Positions 50,751 to 59,602 of a stretch of DNA of 64,000 nt are shown piece by piece. The notes under the pieces are model-generated. The model was not told the origin of the DNA. It did not search any database and saw only the letters and a program-made list of their open reading frames with translations. Numbering within the stretch: position 1 is the first letter of the stretch; the number at the start of each line of letters is the position of its first letter. Origin of the DNA: SZUA-448 sp045627185 (GTDB taxonomy: Bacteria > Bacillota > Clostridia > Lachnospirales > Lachnospiraceae); contig JAZQNE010000026.1 of the NCBI GenBank assembly GCA_045627185.1, forward strand, positions 1 through 64,000. The letters run 5' to 3'. A program made the translations under genes and the position numbers.

Positions 50751-52469
50751 TCACCTCGCAATTGCATAAACAATAACGTCGCTGTCATAAAACTGCGGAC
50801 ATAAAAGAGTACCAAATTCATATAAATCCCAACTAATGTTTTCCGGGTTCAATATCATATTTGAGTTCGGAACTATTCGCGACGGCAAATCGCCTCGTTT
50901 ATCTGCCCACGTACCATCTCCCAACTGCACCATCCAATGATAATCAAATAAATCATTTCCATAATCAAACTGTCCATTACCATTTAAGTCCAAATACCCG
51001 ACACGCAGAGCAACTCTATAATAGGTTGACGGATTAATTGTCGAATTATACGCGCCCAATTCAAAATATATAATTCGTTGATCATCCATAAACTCCTCAA
51101 ACTCAGTTTGAACTGCGTCCAAAAGTTCATCAGTTGTATGTGCATATTGCAAAACAGAGCTCCAGTTTCGGTTAATTAAATAATAGTATTTCAATGCATA
51201 TCCGTCACAATGAAAAGAAGTATTCATTGAAGAGACATGATAATAATTCTGGTTAGAAACAGTATGTGATATAGAATAATCCGGCGAATTGGTATCACAA
51301 TCTCCAGCTACAGGAAAACTTCTTTCAATAATTACTTCGTTGGGATACTCGCTTCCATACATAGAAATCTGGATGCACCTAAATGATGCGCTGGCAGTTT
51401 TTTTATCAATCGATATTGTTCGTTCCGTGCAATCTATCGGAACCGACCTATTGTAAGAGGGGTCAAGAATATAATAGCCAAAGCCATCAATACTTTCATA
51501 TTTCCAATACGAATCACTATTTATTGTTGTGTTTAAGAGCAAAAGAGTATTGTTAAATGTATCTGTTTTAACCTGAGCACCGTCAATAGGCTTTTGGCAA
51601 GACCTATCCACAGTCACCTGATTTTCATAATCTTCCGTTGAGTTTGTTAATTCCCGGTTATTCAAGTTTTCAGAGGTAATAATTTCTGCATCTTCATAAA
51701 TGCTGATAATCGAAGGTCTCTGAATTGACTTTTGTTCATTTTTCACTTCCGAGCCATAAGGTGTGATAAACACATCCTCGGGTTTGATATCTATAAAACT
51801 GTATACAACAGTTTCAGAAGCAGGACGATTTTTTCTGGCTTCTTCTGCTCTTTTGTTTTCCTGAATACCCAGTTCAAAGCCTCTGCGAATATCGTTCTCA
51901 TACTCTTCAAGCGTAGCTGAAGCAAGTGGTCGGCTTACATTTCCCGGGATGAACATTTCCGGCAAAAAATATGAAAACGTGTCATATTCCTCATTCAATT
52001 TATCAAGTACCGCCTGATACATTTCAATAGCCCCACTTGATAAATAACAGTTATCTATAAATGCAACTCGCTTATTTACATCTTCTTCCGTAAAAAGACA
52101 TTCGTCCTCAGGGACAGCCGTTGTTTCAAAAAGATATCTTGCCGAAGGATCCTGTTCACGTCTGAGTAAAATTGCCGAACGCATTTTTTCTTCATATTCT
52201 TCAAGCGTATAATTCAGAAGATACTCATCATAATTTCGTAAAAAGTTTTCAAATATAAAACCAAGATGAAAATCATACTCTTTATTGAGTTTTTTCAGAA
52301 TATTCGAATATGCCTTAATATCATCATTGGTTAAATACATGGGATCATACTGCTTAATATCAGCATTTGCGGGAATTTCAATTTGCCATGTATCAGCCTT
52401 GCAAACCAGACACGGAGTCAAAACAACAAACAGAAATGATGCCAATAATAATGTAATGATTCTTTTCAT
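50751..52469 (-). CDS. Secreted papain-like/NlpC-like cysteine peptidase or amidase (pair B)
   Basis: Exported protein of 572 residues, homologous to the pair A peptidase along its full length. Signal peptide ends near 'VCKA'; two helical repeats ('LNKEYDFHLGF', 'LNEEYDTFSYF') at about 35-95 and 130-190; a middle section unlike pair A; then 'FHCDGYALKYYY' (Cys near 430) and 'DYHWMVQLGDGTWADKRG' (His near 515). The Cys is kept although the following residue differs (Asp in place of Ala). The start at 52469 has a strong AGGAGG site. Expression may vary because its promoter spacer contains a 13-base homopolymer. Confidence 0.8.
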   Translation of the reverse strand: MKRIITLLLASFLFVVLTPCLVCKADTWQIEIPANADIKQYDPMYLTNDDIKAYSNILKKLNKEYDFHLGFIFENFLRNYDEYLLNYTLEEYEEKMRSAILLRREQDPSARYLFETTAVPEDECLFTEEDVNKRVAFIDNCYLSSGAIEMYQAVLDKLNEEYDTFSYFLPEMFIPGNVSRPLASATLEEYENDIRRGFELGIQENKRAEEARKNRPASETVVYSFIDIKPEDVFITPYGSEVKNEQKSIQRPSIISIYEDAEIITSENLNNRELTNSTEDYENQVTVDRSCQKPIDGAQVKTDTFNNTLLLLNTTINSDSYWKYESIDGFGYYILDPSYNRSVPIDCTERTISIDKKTASASFRCIQISMYGSEYPNEVIIERSFPVAGDCDTNSPDYSISHTVSNQNYYHVSSMNTSFHCDGYALKYYYLINRNWSSVLQYAHTTDELLDAVQTEFEEFMDDQRIIYFELGAYNSTINPSTYYRVALRVGYLDLNGNGQFDYGNDLFDYHWMVQLGDGTWADKRGDLPSRIVPNSNMILNPENISWDLYEFGTLLCPQFYDSDVIVYAIAR

Positions 52470-52497
52470 AAGAATCCTCCTTTCTTTTGATACTATC

Positions 52498-52525
52498 ATC
52501 ATAACATATTTTTTTTTTTTTGCAA
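52498..52525 (-). promoter_or_regulatory. Pair B promoter with a 13-base homopolymer in the spacer
   Basis: On the minus strand TTGCAA (52520-52525) and TATGAT (52498-52503) are 16 bp apart, and a run of 13 A (T on the plus strand, 52509-52521) fills most of the space. Slippage of the run would move the spacing through 15, 16 and 17. Pair A has only six A there. Confidence 0.6.
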
Positions 52526-52581
52526 GTCCGATTTTTCTTGAAAAATAGTCTTTCTTTGCGGTTCGCATAAACCACTATTAC

Positions 52582-52613
52582 TTCTTGTATATACAAGAAA
52601 AAAGTGGTAAAAT
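52582..52613 (+). promoter_or_regulatory. Malic enzyme promoter with a palindromic operator
   Basis: A perfect 18-bp palindrome TTCTTGTATATACAAGAA (52582-52599) overlaps a -35-like TTGTAT (52585-52590), and TAAAAT (52608-52613) follows at 17 bp. TTGTATATACAA half-sites are typical of GntR-family operators. The site also lies near the divergent pair B promoter. Confidence 0.6.
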
Positions 52614-52645
52614 ATACAAGCCCGAAAGGACAAGGAGGGAATCTT

Positions 52646-53797
52646 ATGACAGTATATGAAAAAGCATTACAGCTCCATGAAGAATGGAACGGAAAAATCT
52701 CAACAGAATCGAAATGCACATTGAAAACCCGCGATGATCTATCGGTAGCCTACACTCCCGGTGTAGCGGAACCCTGCCGTGTTATTGCAAAAGATAAAAA
52801 CGAAGCTTACCGCTACACACTTAAAGCCAACACAATTGCCGTTGTATCGGACGGAAGTGCGGTTCTCGGACTCGGAAATATCGGGCCTTACGCAGCAATG
52901 CCCGTAATGGAAGGCAAATGCGTTCTTTTCAGAGAATTCGGCGGTATCAATGCATTCCCCATTTGCCTTGATACGCAGGATACAGAAGAAATAATCAAAG
53001 CTGTTGCAGCAATTGCTCCCACATTTGGCGGCATCAATCTTGAAGATATCGCTGCTCCACGTTGCTTTGAGGTTGAAGCAAGACTCAAGGAAATGCTTGA
53101 TATTCCGGTATTTCATGATGACCAGCACGGCACGGCAATCGTTGTTCTTTCAGGTATCATCAACGCCTTAAAACTCACCGGCCGTGATAAAGAAACCACA
53201 CGAGTTGTTGTTAACGGCGCAGGTTCGGCAGGAACGGCAATCACCAAGCTTTTACTGAACTACGGTTTCAAGGATGTTGTCATGTGTGACCGTTTCGGAA
53301 TCCTTTCATCCAAAACTCTTGACCTGATGAATCCCGCTCAGCAGGAAATGACCAAAATCACCAACCCCCGCGACATTTCAGGCGTTCTTGCAGATGCCGT
53401 TAAGGGTGCTGACGTATTTGTAGGCGTTTCCGCTCCCGGCGTTATGACAAAAGAAATGGTTCAGAGCATGAACCATGATTCCATTGTATTTGCAATGGCT
53501 AACCCCGTTCCCGAAATCATGCCCGAAGAAGCAAAAGCTGCCGGTGCAAGAATAGTAGGTTCGGGCCGTTCGGATTATCCTAACCAGGTTAACAACGTTC
53601 TGGCATTCCCCGGAATATTCCGTGGTGCGCTCGAAGGCCGTGCTCCTCAGATTACCGAAAAGATGAAGCTTGCAGCCGCAATCGCGCTTGCAGACCTCAT
53701 CGGTCCCGACGAACTCAACGATGAATGCATCATCCCAAGTGCATTCGACCCGCGAGTTTGCGAAGCCGTTGCCAAAGCCGTTAAAGAAAACATCTGA
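52646..53797 (+). CDS. NAD(P)-dependent malic enzyme
   Basis: Malic enzyme of 383 residues, the short bacterial form, converting malate to pyruvate, CO2 and NAD(P)H. Motifs: 'YTPGVAEPC' near residue 37, 'DGSAVLGLGNIGP' near 75, 'DDQHGTAIVVL' near 155 and the nucleotide loop 'NGAGSAGTA' near 190. The start at 52646 has AGGAGG 7 bases upstream. Control through the upstream palindrome is likely. Divergent from peptidase pair B. Confidence 0.93.
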   Translation: MTVYEKALQLHEEWNGKISTESKCTLKTRDDLSVAYTPGVAEPCRVIAKDKNEAYRYTLKANTIAVVSDGSAVLGLGNIGPYAAMPVMEGKCVLFREFGGINAFPICLDTQDTEEIIKAVAAIAPTFGGINLEDIAAPRCFEVEARLKEMLDIPVFHDDQHGTAIVVLSGIINALKLTGRDKETTRVVVNGAGSAGTAITKLLLNYGFKDVVMCDRFGILSSKTLDLMNPAQQEMTKITNPRDISGVLADAVKGADVFVGVSAPGVMTKEMVQSMNHDSIVFAMANPVPEIMPEEAKAAGARIVGSGRSDYPNQVNNVLAFPGIFRGALEGRAPQITEKMKLAAAIALADLIGPDELNDECIIPSAFDPRVCEAVAKAVKENI

Positions 53798-53804
53798 AAA
53801 AATT

Positions 53805-53833
53805 GGGAATCGCCTGCGGGCGGTTCCCTGTAT
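53805..53833 (+). terminator. Hairpin after the malic enzyme gene
   Basis: GGGAATCGCC (53805-53814) and GGCGGTTCCC (53819-53828) pair with one wobble. The tail TGTATTATTT is T-rich. It separates malic enzyme from the DUF4364 gene. Confidence 0.65.
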
Positions 53834-53858
53834 TATTTATAACGAAAGAGTCATTCCC

Positions 53859-54383
53859 ATGCAAAACGAAACCCTGATGCTTTATAAGCTCATAATCCTT
53901 TACATTCTGGATTGCGTAGATTATCCGCTTACCAATAACCGTCTTACGGAATTCATTCTGGAGCGCCAGTACACAAACTATTTCAACGTTCAGCAGGTGC
54001 TTGCCCAGCTTGATGAGGACGGCTACGTATCAAGCGAATTAACCCGCAATACCACCAAATATCAGATTACCCCGGCCGGAGGTCAGGCGCTTTCGCTTTT
54101 TATTGATGACCTGAATCCCGCAATCCGTAAGGATATTGATTCTTACCTTCGTGAGCACAGTTACGCTCTCCGTGAGGAAGTTGCATATCCGTCCGATTAC
54201 GAAAAAACAAAGTCGGGTGACTACATGACCCGACTTCAGATTCTGGAACGTAACCAGCCTATATTTGAGGTTCATCTCACCGTTCCCGGTGAGGAAGATG
54301 CTATCCGCATCTGTAACGAGTGGGAAAAGAACAATTCGGATCTCTACCGTTACGCAGTTTCAAAGCTGCTCGGAGGGCACTGA
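53859..54383 (+). CDS. DUF4364 family winged-helix protein
   Basis: Protein of 174 residues matching DUF4364. The N-terminal 60 residues look like a winged helix ('YKLIILYILDCVDYPLTNNR' then 'LTEFILERQYTNYFNVQQVL'), followed by 'LITPAGGQAL'-like winged strands and a beta-rich C-terminal half. Related proteins are widespread in Clostridia; function unknown but DNA binding is likely. The start at 53859 follows only a weak GAAAGAG. The end overlaps engB (convergent) by 24 bp. Confidence 0.82.
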   Translation: MQNETLMLYKLIILYILDCVDYPLTNNRLTEFILERQYTNYFNVQQVLAQLDEDGYVSSELTRNTTKYQITPAGGQALSLFIDDLNPAIRKDIDSYLREHSYALREEVAYPSDYEKTKSGDYMTRLQILERNQPIFEVHLTVPGEEDAIRICNEWEKNNSDLYRYAVSKLLGGH

Positions 54384-55016
54384 TTCGGGATTTTCGGTCT
54401 GCTCATTTTCAACACTTCCGTCATTTTCCGATTGTGCAACAAGTGTTTCGATTTCAGCACGTATTTCATCAACACCCTGCTTTGTAACCGCAGAAAAAGC
54501 ATAAATCTTTATCTCCGCCCCGGCGCCAACGCCCCGGCGGAGTATTTCTTTTTGTCTTGCAGCCTGTCCTCTGCTGATTTTATCAGCCTTTGTTGCAATT
54601 ATAACGGGAGTAAATCCGTTTGCAAGAATCCATTCAAACATCTGCTTATCGTCGGCAGTAGGCTCATGACGGATGTCAAGAAGCAGGAAGATGCTTCTGA
54701 GTTGCTTCGATGTTCTCAGGTATTTCTCTATCATCTTGCCCCATTTTTCACGGGTGACCTGCGAAACTCTGGCATAGCCGTAGCCCGGAAGGTCCGTGAA
54801 ATAAAAGGCATTATTGATTTTATAAAAGTTGATTGTCTGTGTTTTTCCGGGCTGACCGGATGTTCTCGCAAACGATTTTCTTCCGACAAGACCGTTGATA
54901 AGCGAGGATTTACCTACGTTTGAACGTCCCGCAAAAGCAATCTCCGGAAGTGTGTTAACGGGGAGCTTGCTTGTAATACCGCAGACTGTCTCAAGTTCGA
55001 GTTGTTTAATAATCAT
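54360..55016 (-). CDS. engB: Ribosome biogenesis GTP-binding protein EngB/YsxC
   Basis: GTPase of 218 residues essential for large ribosomal subunit assembly. Walker A 'GRSNVGKSSLIN' near residue 31, switch II 'DLPGYGYARVS' near 75, 'TKADK' near 143 and the G5-like 'SAVTKQGVDEI' near 178. A C-terminal tail of about 20 residues (Glu/Asn rich) extends beyond the usual end. It is the last gene of the lon-engB run; linkage to lon is typical of Firmicutes. Confidence 0.93.
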   Translation of the reverse strand: MIIKQLELETVCGITSKLPVNTLPEIAFAGRSNVGKSSLINGLVGRKSFARTSGQPGKTQTINFYKINNAFYFTDLPGYGYARVSQVTREKWGKMIEKYLRTSKQLRSIFLLLDIRHEPTADDKQMFEWILANGFTPVIIATKADKISRGQAARQKEILRRGVGAGAEIKIYAFSAVTKQGVDEIRAEIETLVAQSENDGSVENEQTENPESVPSEQL

Positions 55017-55093
55017 AGTAATCTCCTGATTTTTAGTGCTCCGATGCCTTTTCAGGTCACAGCTTTATGTCACCTGATCTGCTTTTCAGCTTT

Positions 55094-57463
55094 TCAGCGT
55101 TCCAGTGCGCATTCAAGCACCTGCTCCATTTCGGAAACATAACGGATTTCAATATCCTTAAGGATTTCATCCGAAATTTCTTCGACATCTCTCCTGTTCT
55201 TTTCAGGCAGAAGAACCAGCTTCATTCCGGCAGTTTTTGCCGCAAGAATCTTTTCGGTAAGGCCTCCGACAGGAAGGGCTTTTCCGCGAAGCGTGATTTC
55301 ACCGGTCATGGCAATATCGCCTCTGACCTTTTTGCCCGTAATTGCAGAAAGCATAGCTGTAGCCATGGTGATTCCGGCTGAAGGACCATCCTTCGGAACA
55401 GCACCCTCAGGGATGTGGATATGGATGTCCGTTGTTTCGAAATAATCAGGCTGAATGCCATATTTTCCTGCAACCGAGCGGATGTAGCTGATACCGGTTT
55501 TGGCAGATTCCTTCATTGCATCGCCAAGCTGTCCGGTAAGCTCGAAGTTTCCTTTACCCGGCATGGTGTTGACCTCTATCTGAAGCGTGTCACCGCCAAC
55601 GCTTGTCCACGCAAGTCCGCATACAATGCCTACCTCAGGCTTATGTTTTTCTACTTCAACAAGGTATTTCTTTTTGCCGAGATAATGCTCAAGATTCTTT
55701 CCGGTAACAGAGATTTTCTTCTTATCCTTCAGAAGAGCCTTTGCCTCTTCCTCAGTGATTGCTCCGCCCGTTCTGACGCGCTCATCGCCCTCAAGAAGCT
55801 CTTTTGCAACTTTTCTGCATATCTCCCCGATTCGGCGTTCAAGGCTTCTTACGCCCGCCTCACGCGTGTAGCCAAGGGCAATTTCCTCAAGAACCTTATC
55901 GGTAAAGGAAAGATGCTTCGCATTCAGGCCGTTTTTCCGCAATTGCTTGGGAACAAGGTGCTCCCTTGCGATATGAACTTTATCGGTCAGCGTGTAGCTG
56001 TTAACTTCAATAATTTCCATACGGTCAAGAAGCGGACGCGGTATGGTCTGAACTGAGTTTGCGGTTGCTATGAAAAGCACCTCCGACAGGTCAATGGGGA
56101 TTTCAACATAATGGTCGACAAACCTGCAGTTCTGCTCGGAATCGAGCACCTCAAGCAGTGCTGATGATGTATCGCCCTTGTAATCGCTGCTGACCTTGTC
56201 AATTTCATCAAGCAGAATAAGCGGATTTTTTACGCCTGCGCTCTTAAGTCCCATTGCAAGACGCCCGGGCAGCGCACCGATGTAAGTTCTTCTGTGGCCA
56301 CGGATTTCAGCTTCATCCCTAACGCCGCCAAGGCAGATTCTTACGTATTTTTTATCAAGTGCCTTCGCAACGGATCTTGCGATAGAAGTTTTTCCCGTTC
56401 CGGGAGGCCCCACAAGGCACAGAATCGGGCTTTCGCCCTTTGTGGTAAGGCTTCGTACCGCTAAGAACTCAAGAACACGGTCCTTGACCTTCTCAAGGCC
56501 GTAGTGCTCCTCTTCAAGTATCTGCTTTGCCTTGGAAAGGTCAAGCAGATCCGGGTCTTTCCTGTTCCAGGGCAGTGAAAGCAGGGTTTCTATGTAGCCT
56601 CTTGAGACTGCAGCCTCTGAGGAATTGCCGCCGATTGCGGCAAAATGTTTAATTTCCTTACGGATTTTTTCTTTAGTTGATTCGTCGGCTTCGAGTGCAT
56701 CGCACTGTTCAAAATATGCGTCAGCCTCTGATTTTGTGTCGCTTTCGCCAAGTTCCTCACGAATGACCTTCATCTGCTCGCGCATGATGTATTCCTTCTG
56801 GTTCCGGTCAACCTTCGACTGCGTTTTCTGCTGAAGCTCATGCTTAATGTGAAGGACTTCTATTTCATCCTTTAAGATTCCAATGATGGTTGCGTAACGT
56901 GTTGCAAAATCAACAGCATTCAGCAATGCCTGACGCTTCTGAACTGCCATGGGAATCTGTGCGGCAAGGTTGTCCGTAAGCTGCTCGGGGTCGGAAATGT
57001 TTGCAAACTGCTTGTAAAGCTCACTTCCAAGCTTCGGATTTTCCCTTGAGTAGAGCTCAACCATCTCATGCAGATAATCGGTCATGGCCTTCTCCTCAGC
57101 TGCGGAAAGGCTCAGAGCTTCTGCTTCACAGGGCTCAGCCTGGCAAAGATAAAACGGCTCTCTTGTTACAAAGCCGCAAAGTTTAGCACGGCGCACGCCA
57201 AATACCATAACTCTTACAACATCGCCCGGGAGCTTAATCATCTGCTTAACAAATGCCATGGTTCCAATCGGATATAAATCATCAAAATCAGGCGTTTCTG
57301 TCTCAGGTGAACGCTGGGTCACAAGCAGAATTTCCTGTTTTGCTTTCATCGCATATTCAACCGCACGGATTCCTTCAATGCGGGAAACATCGAAATGCAG
57401 AAGCATTCCGGGTAAAACAACTGTATTTCTAAGTGCCACAAGTGGCATCTGTATTTTCGCCAT
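55094..57463 (-). CDS. lon: ATP-dependent Lon protease
   Basis: Lon protease of 789 residues. The N-terminal substrate domain starts 'AKIQMPLVALRNTVVLPG'; Walker A 'GPPGTGKTS' near residue 360; sensor and arginine finger follow; the catalytic Ser lies in 'PKDGPSAGITMA' near 680 and the Lys in 'GGLTEKILAAKTAG' near 722. It degrades misfolded proteins. The ATG at 57463 has GGGAGG 5 bases upstream; the ATG at 57466 is a little close. A terminator separates it from clpX. Confidence 0.94.
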   Translation of the reverse strand: MAKIQMPLVALRNTVVLPGMLLHFDVSRIEGIRAVEYAMKAKQEILLVTQRSPETETPDFDDLYPIGTMAFVKQMIKLPGDVVRVMVFGVRRAKLCGFVTREPFYLCQAEPCEAEALSLSAAEEKAMTDYLHEMVELYSRENPKLGSELYKQFANISDPEQLTDNLAAQIPMAVQKRQALLNAVDFATRYATIIGILKDEIEVLHIKHELQQKTQSKVDRNQKEYIMREQMKVIREELGESDTKSEADAYFEQCDALEADESTKEKIRKEIKHFAAIGGNSSEAAVSRGYIETLLSLPWNRKDPDLLDLSKAKQILEEEHYGLEKVKDRVLEFLAVRSLTTKGESPILCLVGPPGTGKTSIARSVAKALDKKYVRICLGGVRDEAEIRGHRRTYIGALPGRLAMGLKSAGVKNPLILLDEIDKVSSDYKGDTSSALLEVLDSEQNCRFVDHYVEIPIDLSEVLFIATANSVQTIPRPLLDRMEIIEVNSYTLTDKVHIAREHLVPKQLRKNGLNAKHLSFTDKVLEEIALGYTREAGVRSLERRIGEICRKVAKELLEGDERVRTGGAITEEEAKALLKDKKKISVTGKNLEHYLGKKKYLVEVEKHKPEVGIVCGLAWTSVGGDTLQIEVNTMPGKGNFELTGQLGDAMKESAKTGISYIRSVAGKYGIQPDYFETTDIHIHIPEGAVPKDGPSAGITMATAMLSAITGKKVRGDIAMTGEITLRGKALPVGGLTEKILAAKTAGMKLVLLPEKNRRDVEEISDEILKDIEIRYVSEMEQVLECALER

Positions 57464-57545
57464 CATTTCCTCCCAAAGATAATAAAAGCATCTTTGAAAA
57501 ACAAAATCTTTCTTTCCAAAAGGCACAGCCTCAGATTTCTTTTGT

Positions 57546-57580
57546 AAAAACAAGCGGGAACGAACACCGTCCCCGCTTTT
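57546..57580 (-). terminator. Terminator between clpX and lon
   Basis: AAGCGGG (57552-57558) and CCCGCTT (57572-57578) pair; the minus strand continues TGTTTTTAC. It lies a few bp past the clpX stop. Confidence 0.7.
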
Positions 57581-57582
57581 AT

Positions 57583-58878
57583 TTATGCGCTTTCGCTCGT
57601 ATTACCGCGTCTGGTCTTTGTAAGATTCTTCTTGGGGAACTTACTTTTTCCGCGAATAAGCTCGGGCTTTGCCGTACCTTCTGCAGCTTCCTTTGTTACA
57701 ACAACTGTTGCAACGCCTTCCTCGGAAGGAAGCTCATACATGGTATCCATCATAATATTTTCAACAATTGAGCGGAGGCCTCTTGCGCCGGTCTTTCTCT
57801 CAAATGACTGTTTTGCGATGCTTGCAACGGCATCATCGTTGAACATAAGCTCAACGCCTTCAAGTTCAAACAGTTTCTTGTACTGCTTAACAAGTGCATT
57901 CTTGGGCTCAGTAAGTACTCTTACAAGAGCTTCCTCATTAAGCATGTCAAGTGCAACCGTAACGGGAACACGTCCGACAAATTCGGGAATAATACCGAAT
58001 TTCACAAGATCCTGAGGCATTACCCGACGGAACAGCTCACCGATGTTCTCATCAACCTGCTCGGAAATCTCAGCGTTGAAGCCGATAGATTTCTGTCCGA
58101 TACGGTTTTCGATAATTTTCTCAAGTCCGTCAAATGCACCGCCTACAATGAACAGAATGTTTGTAGTATCAATCTGCATGAATTCCTGCTGAGGATGCTT
58201 ACGTCCGCCCTGCGGAGGAACTGAAGCAACCGTACCTTCAAGGATTTTCAGAAGCGCCTGCTGAACGCCTTCGCCGGAAACATCACGTGTGATTGAAACA
58301 TTCTCGCTCTTCTTGGTGATTTTATCAATTTCATCAATGTAGATAATACCGTATTCCGCACGCTCAATGTCATAATCTGCTGCCTGAATCAGGCGGAGCA
58401 GGATGTTTTCAACATCTTCACCAACATAGCCGGCCTCTGTAAGAGTGGTGGCGTCTGCAATTGAGAACGGAACGTTCAGAATCTTTGCAAGAGTCTGCGC
58501 AAGATAGGTTTTACCTGAACCGGTCGGTCCGATCATAAGGATGTTGCTCTTCTGAAGTTCAACATCCGAAAGATTGCCGGACAGAACACGCTTGTAATGA
58601 TTATAAACTGCTACTGAAAGAACCTTCTTGGCTTCTTCCTGTCCGATAACGTACTTGTCAAGGAATTCCTTGATTTCACGCGGTTTTAACAGGTTTATGC
58701 CAAACTCCTGAGGCATATCGTCTTCTTCGCCAAACTCTTCTTCAATTATTTCGGAGCAAAGCTCGACACATTCATCGCAGATAAAAACATCTCCGGGGCC
58801 CGCAAGAAGCTTGCGAACGTTGGCCTGGTTTTTTCCGCAGAAGGAACAACAATAGTTTTCCGGAATATCGTTTGCCAT
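57583..58878 (-). CDS. clpX: ATP-dependent Clp protease ATP-binding subunit ClpX
   Basis: AAA+ unfoldase of 431 residues that feeds proteins to ClpP. The N-terminal zinc finger is present ('CSFCGK' and 'CDECVE', residues 11-39), then Walker A 'GPTGSGKTYLAQ' near 118, Walker B 'GIIYIDEIDK' near 180, the ClpP-contacting IGF-type loop 'NRIGQKSIGFNAE' near 265 (IGF present) and sensor 2 'RGLRSI'. The C-terminus has a Lys-rich tail. It lies 108 bp downstream of clpP with a long hairpin in between. Confidence 0.95.
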   Translation of the reverse strand: MANDIPENYCCSFCGKNQANVRKLLAGPGDVFICDECVELCSEIIEEEFGEEDDMPQEFGINLLKPREIKEFLDKYVIGQEEAKKVLSVAVYNHYKRVLSGNLSDVELQKSNILMIGPTGSGKTYLAQTLAKILNVPFSIADATTLTEAGYVGEDVENILLRLIQAADYDIERAEYGIIYIDEIDKITKKSENVSITRDVSGEGVQQALLKILEGTVASVPPQGGRKHPQQEFMQIDTTNILFIVGGAFDGLEKIIENRIGQKSIGFNAEISEQVDENIGELFRRVMPQDLVKFGIIPEFVGRVPVTVALDMLNEEALVRVLTEPKNALVKQYKKLFELEGVELMFNDDAVASIAKQSFERKTGARGLRSIVENIMMDTMYELPSEEGVATVVVTKEAAEGTAKPELIRGKSKFPKKNLTKTRRGNTSESA

Positions 58879-58915
58879 AAATCAATCTCCCACCGTATTC
58901 ACGGTTGTTTATTTA

Positions 58916-58960
58916 CATCAATGCATGCATTTCCGGCACCCGGATTATGCATGCATGATG
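58916..58960. repeat. Hairpin in the clpP-clpX gap
   Basis: CATC plus ATGCATGCAT (58916-58930, one bulged A) and ATGCATGCAT plus GATG (58947-58960) form long arms around CCGG-containing loop sequence. Each arm is itself self-complementary (ATGCAT). No U-run follows. It may mark RNA processing or partial termination. Confidence 0.5.
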
Positions 58961-58986
58961 TGAAAATCTGATTTGTGCCTTTTAAA

Positions 58987-59586
58987 TTAAGCACGTTTTG
59001 TAGTAACAACAACAATAAGGCCGTATTCCTTAGCTTCCTCAGCTGTCATGAAGTTGTCACGGTCTGTATCCTTTGTGATAACATCAAGCGGTTTGCCCGT
59101 GTTCTCAGCAAGGATTTTGTTCAATCTCTCTTTTGTGCGGAGGATGTGCTTAGCTGCGATTTCAATCTCGGTAGCCTGACCCTGTGCACCGCCAAGAGGC
59201 TGGTGAATCATGATTTCTGCGTTGGGAAGTGCATAACGCTTGCCCTTTGCGCCGCCTGAAAGAAGGAAAGCGCCCATGCTTGCTGCCATACCGATACAGG
59301 TTGTGGAAACATCGCATTTAACGTAGTTCATGGTATCGTAAATAGCAAGACCTGCGGTTACAGAGCCTCCGGGGCTGTCAATGTAAAGATTGATGTCCTT
59401 GCCCGGGTCCTCAGACTCAAGGAAAAGAAGCTGTGCAACAACAAGAGCTGCTGTTTCATCTGTAACTTCACCGCTTAAGAAAATTATTCTTTCTTTCAAC
59501 AGACGTGAGAAAATATCATATGAACGCTCACCGCGGCTTGTCTGTTCAATTACGTAGGGAACAAGATAACTTTTTTCCTGCTGCAT
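58987..59586 (-). CDS. clpP: ATP-dependent Clp protease proteolytic subunit ClpP
   Basis: Serine protease of 199 residues, ring-forming. Catalytic Ser in 'GMAASMGAFLLSGG' (near 98), His in 'HQPLGGAQGQ' (near 123) and the Asp near 172. The start at 59586 follows GGAGG; an in-frame TTG at 59598 is less likely. Gap to tig is 16 bp, so the two are co-transcribed. Confidence 0.95.
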   Translation of the reverse strand: MQQEKSYLVPYVIEQTSRGERSYDIFSRLLKERIIFLSGEVTDETAALVVAQLLFLESEDPGKDINLYIDSPGGSVTAGLAIYDTMNYVKCDVSTTCIGMAASMGAFLLSGGAKGKRYALPNAEIMIHQPLGGAQGQATEIEIAAKHILRTKERLNKILAENTGKPLDVITKDTDRDNFMTAEEAKEYGLIVVVTTKRA

Positions 59587-59602
59587 AATTTCCTCCAAAT
59601 AC

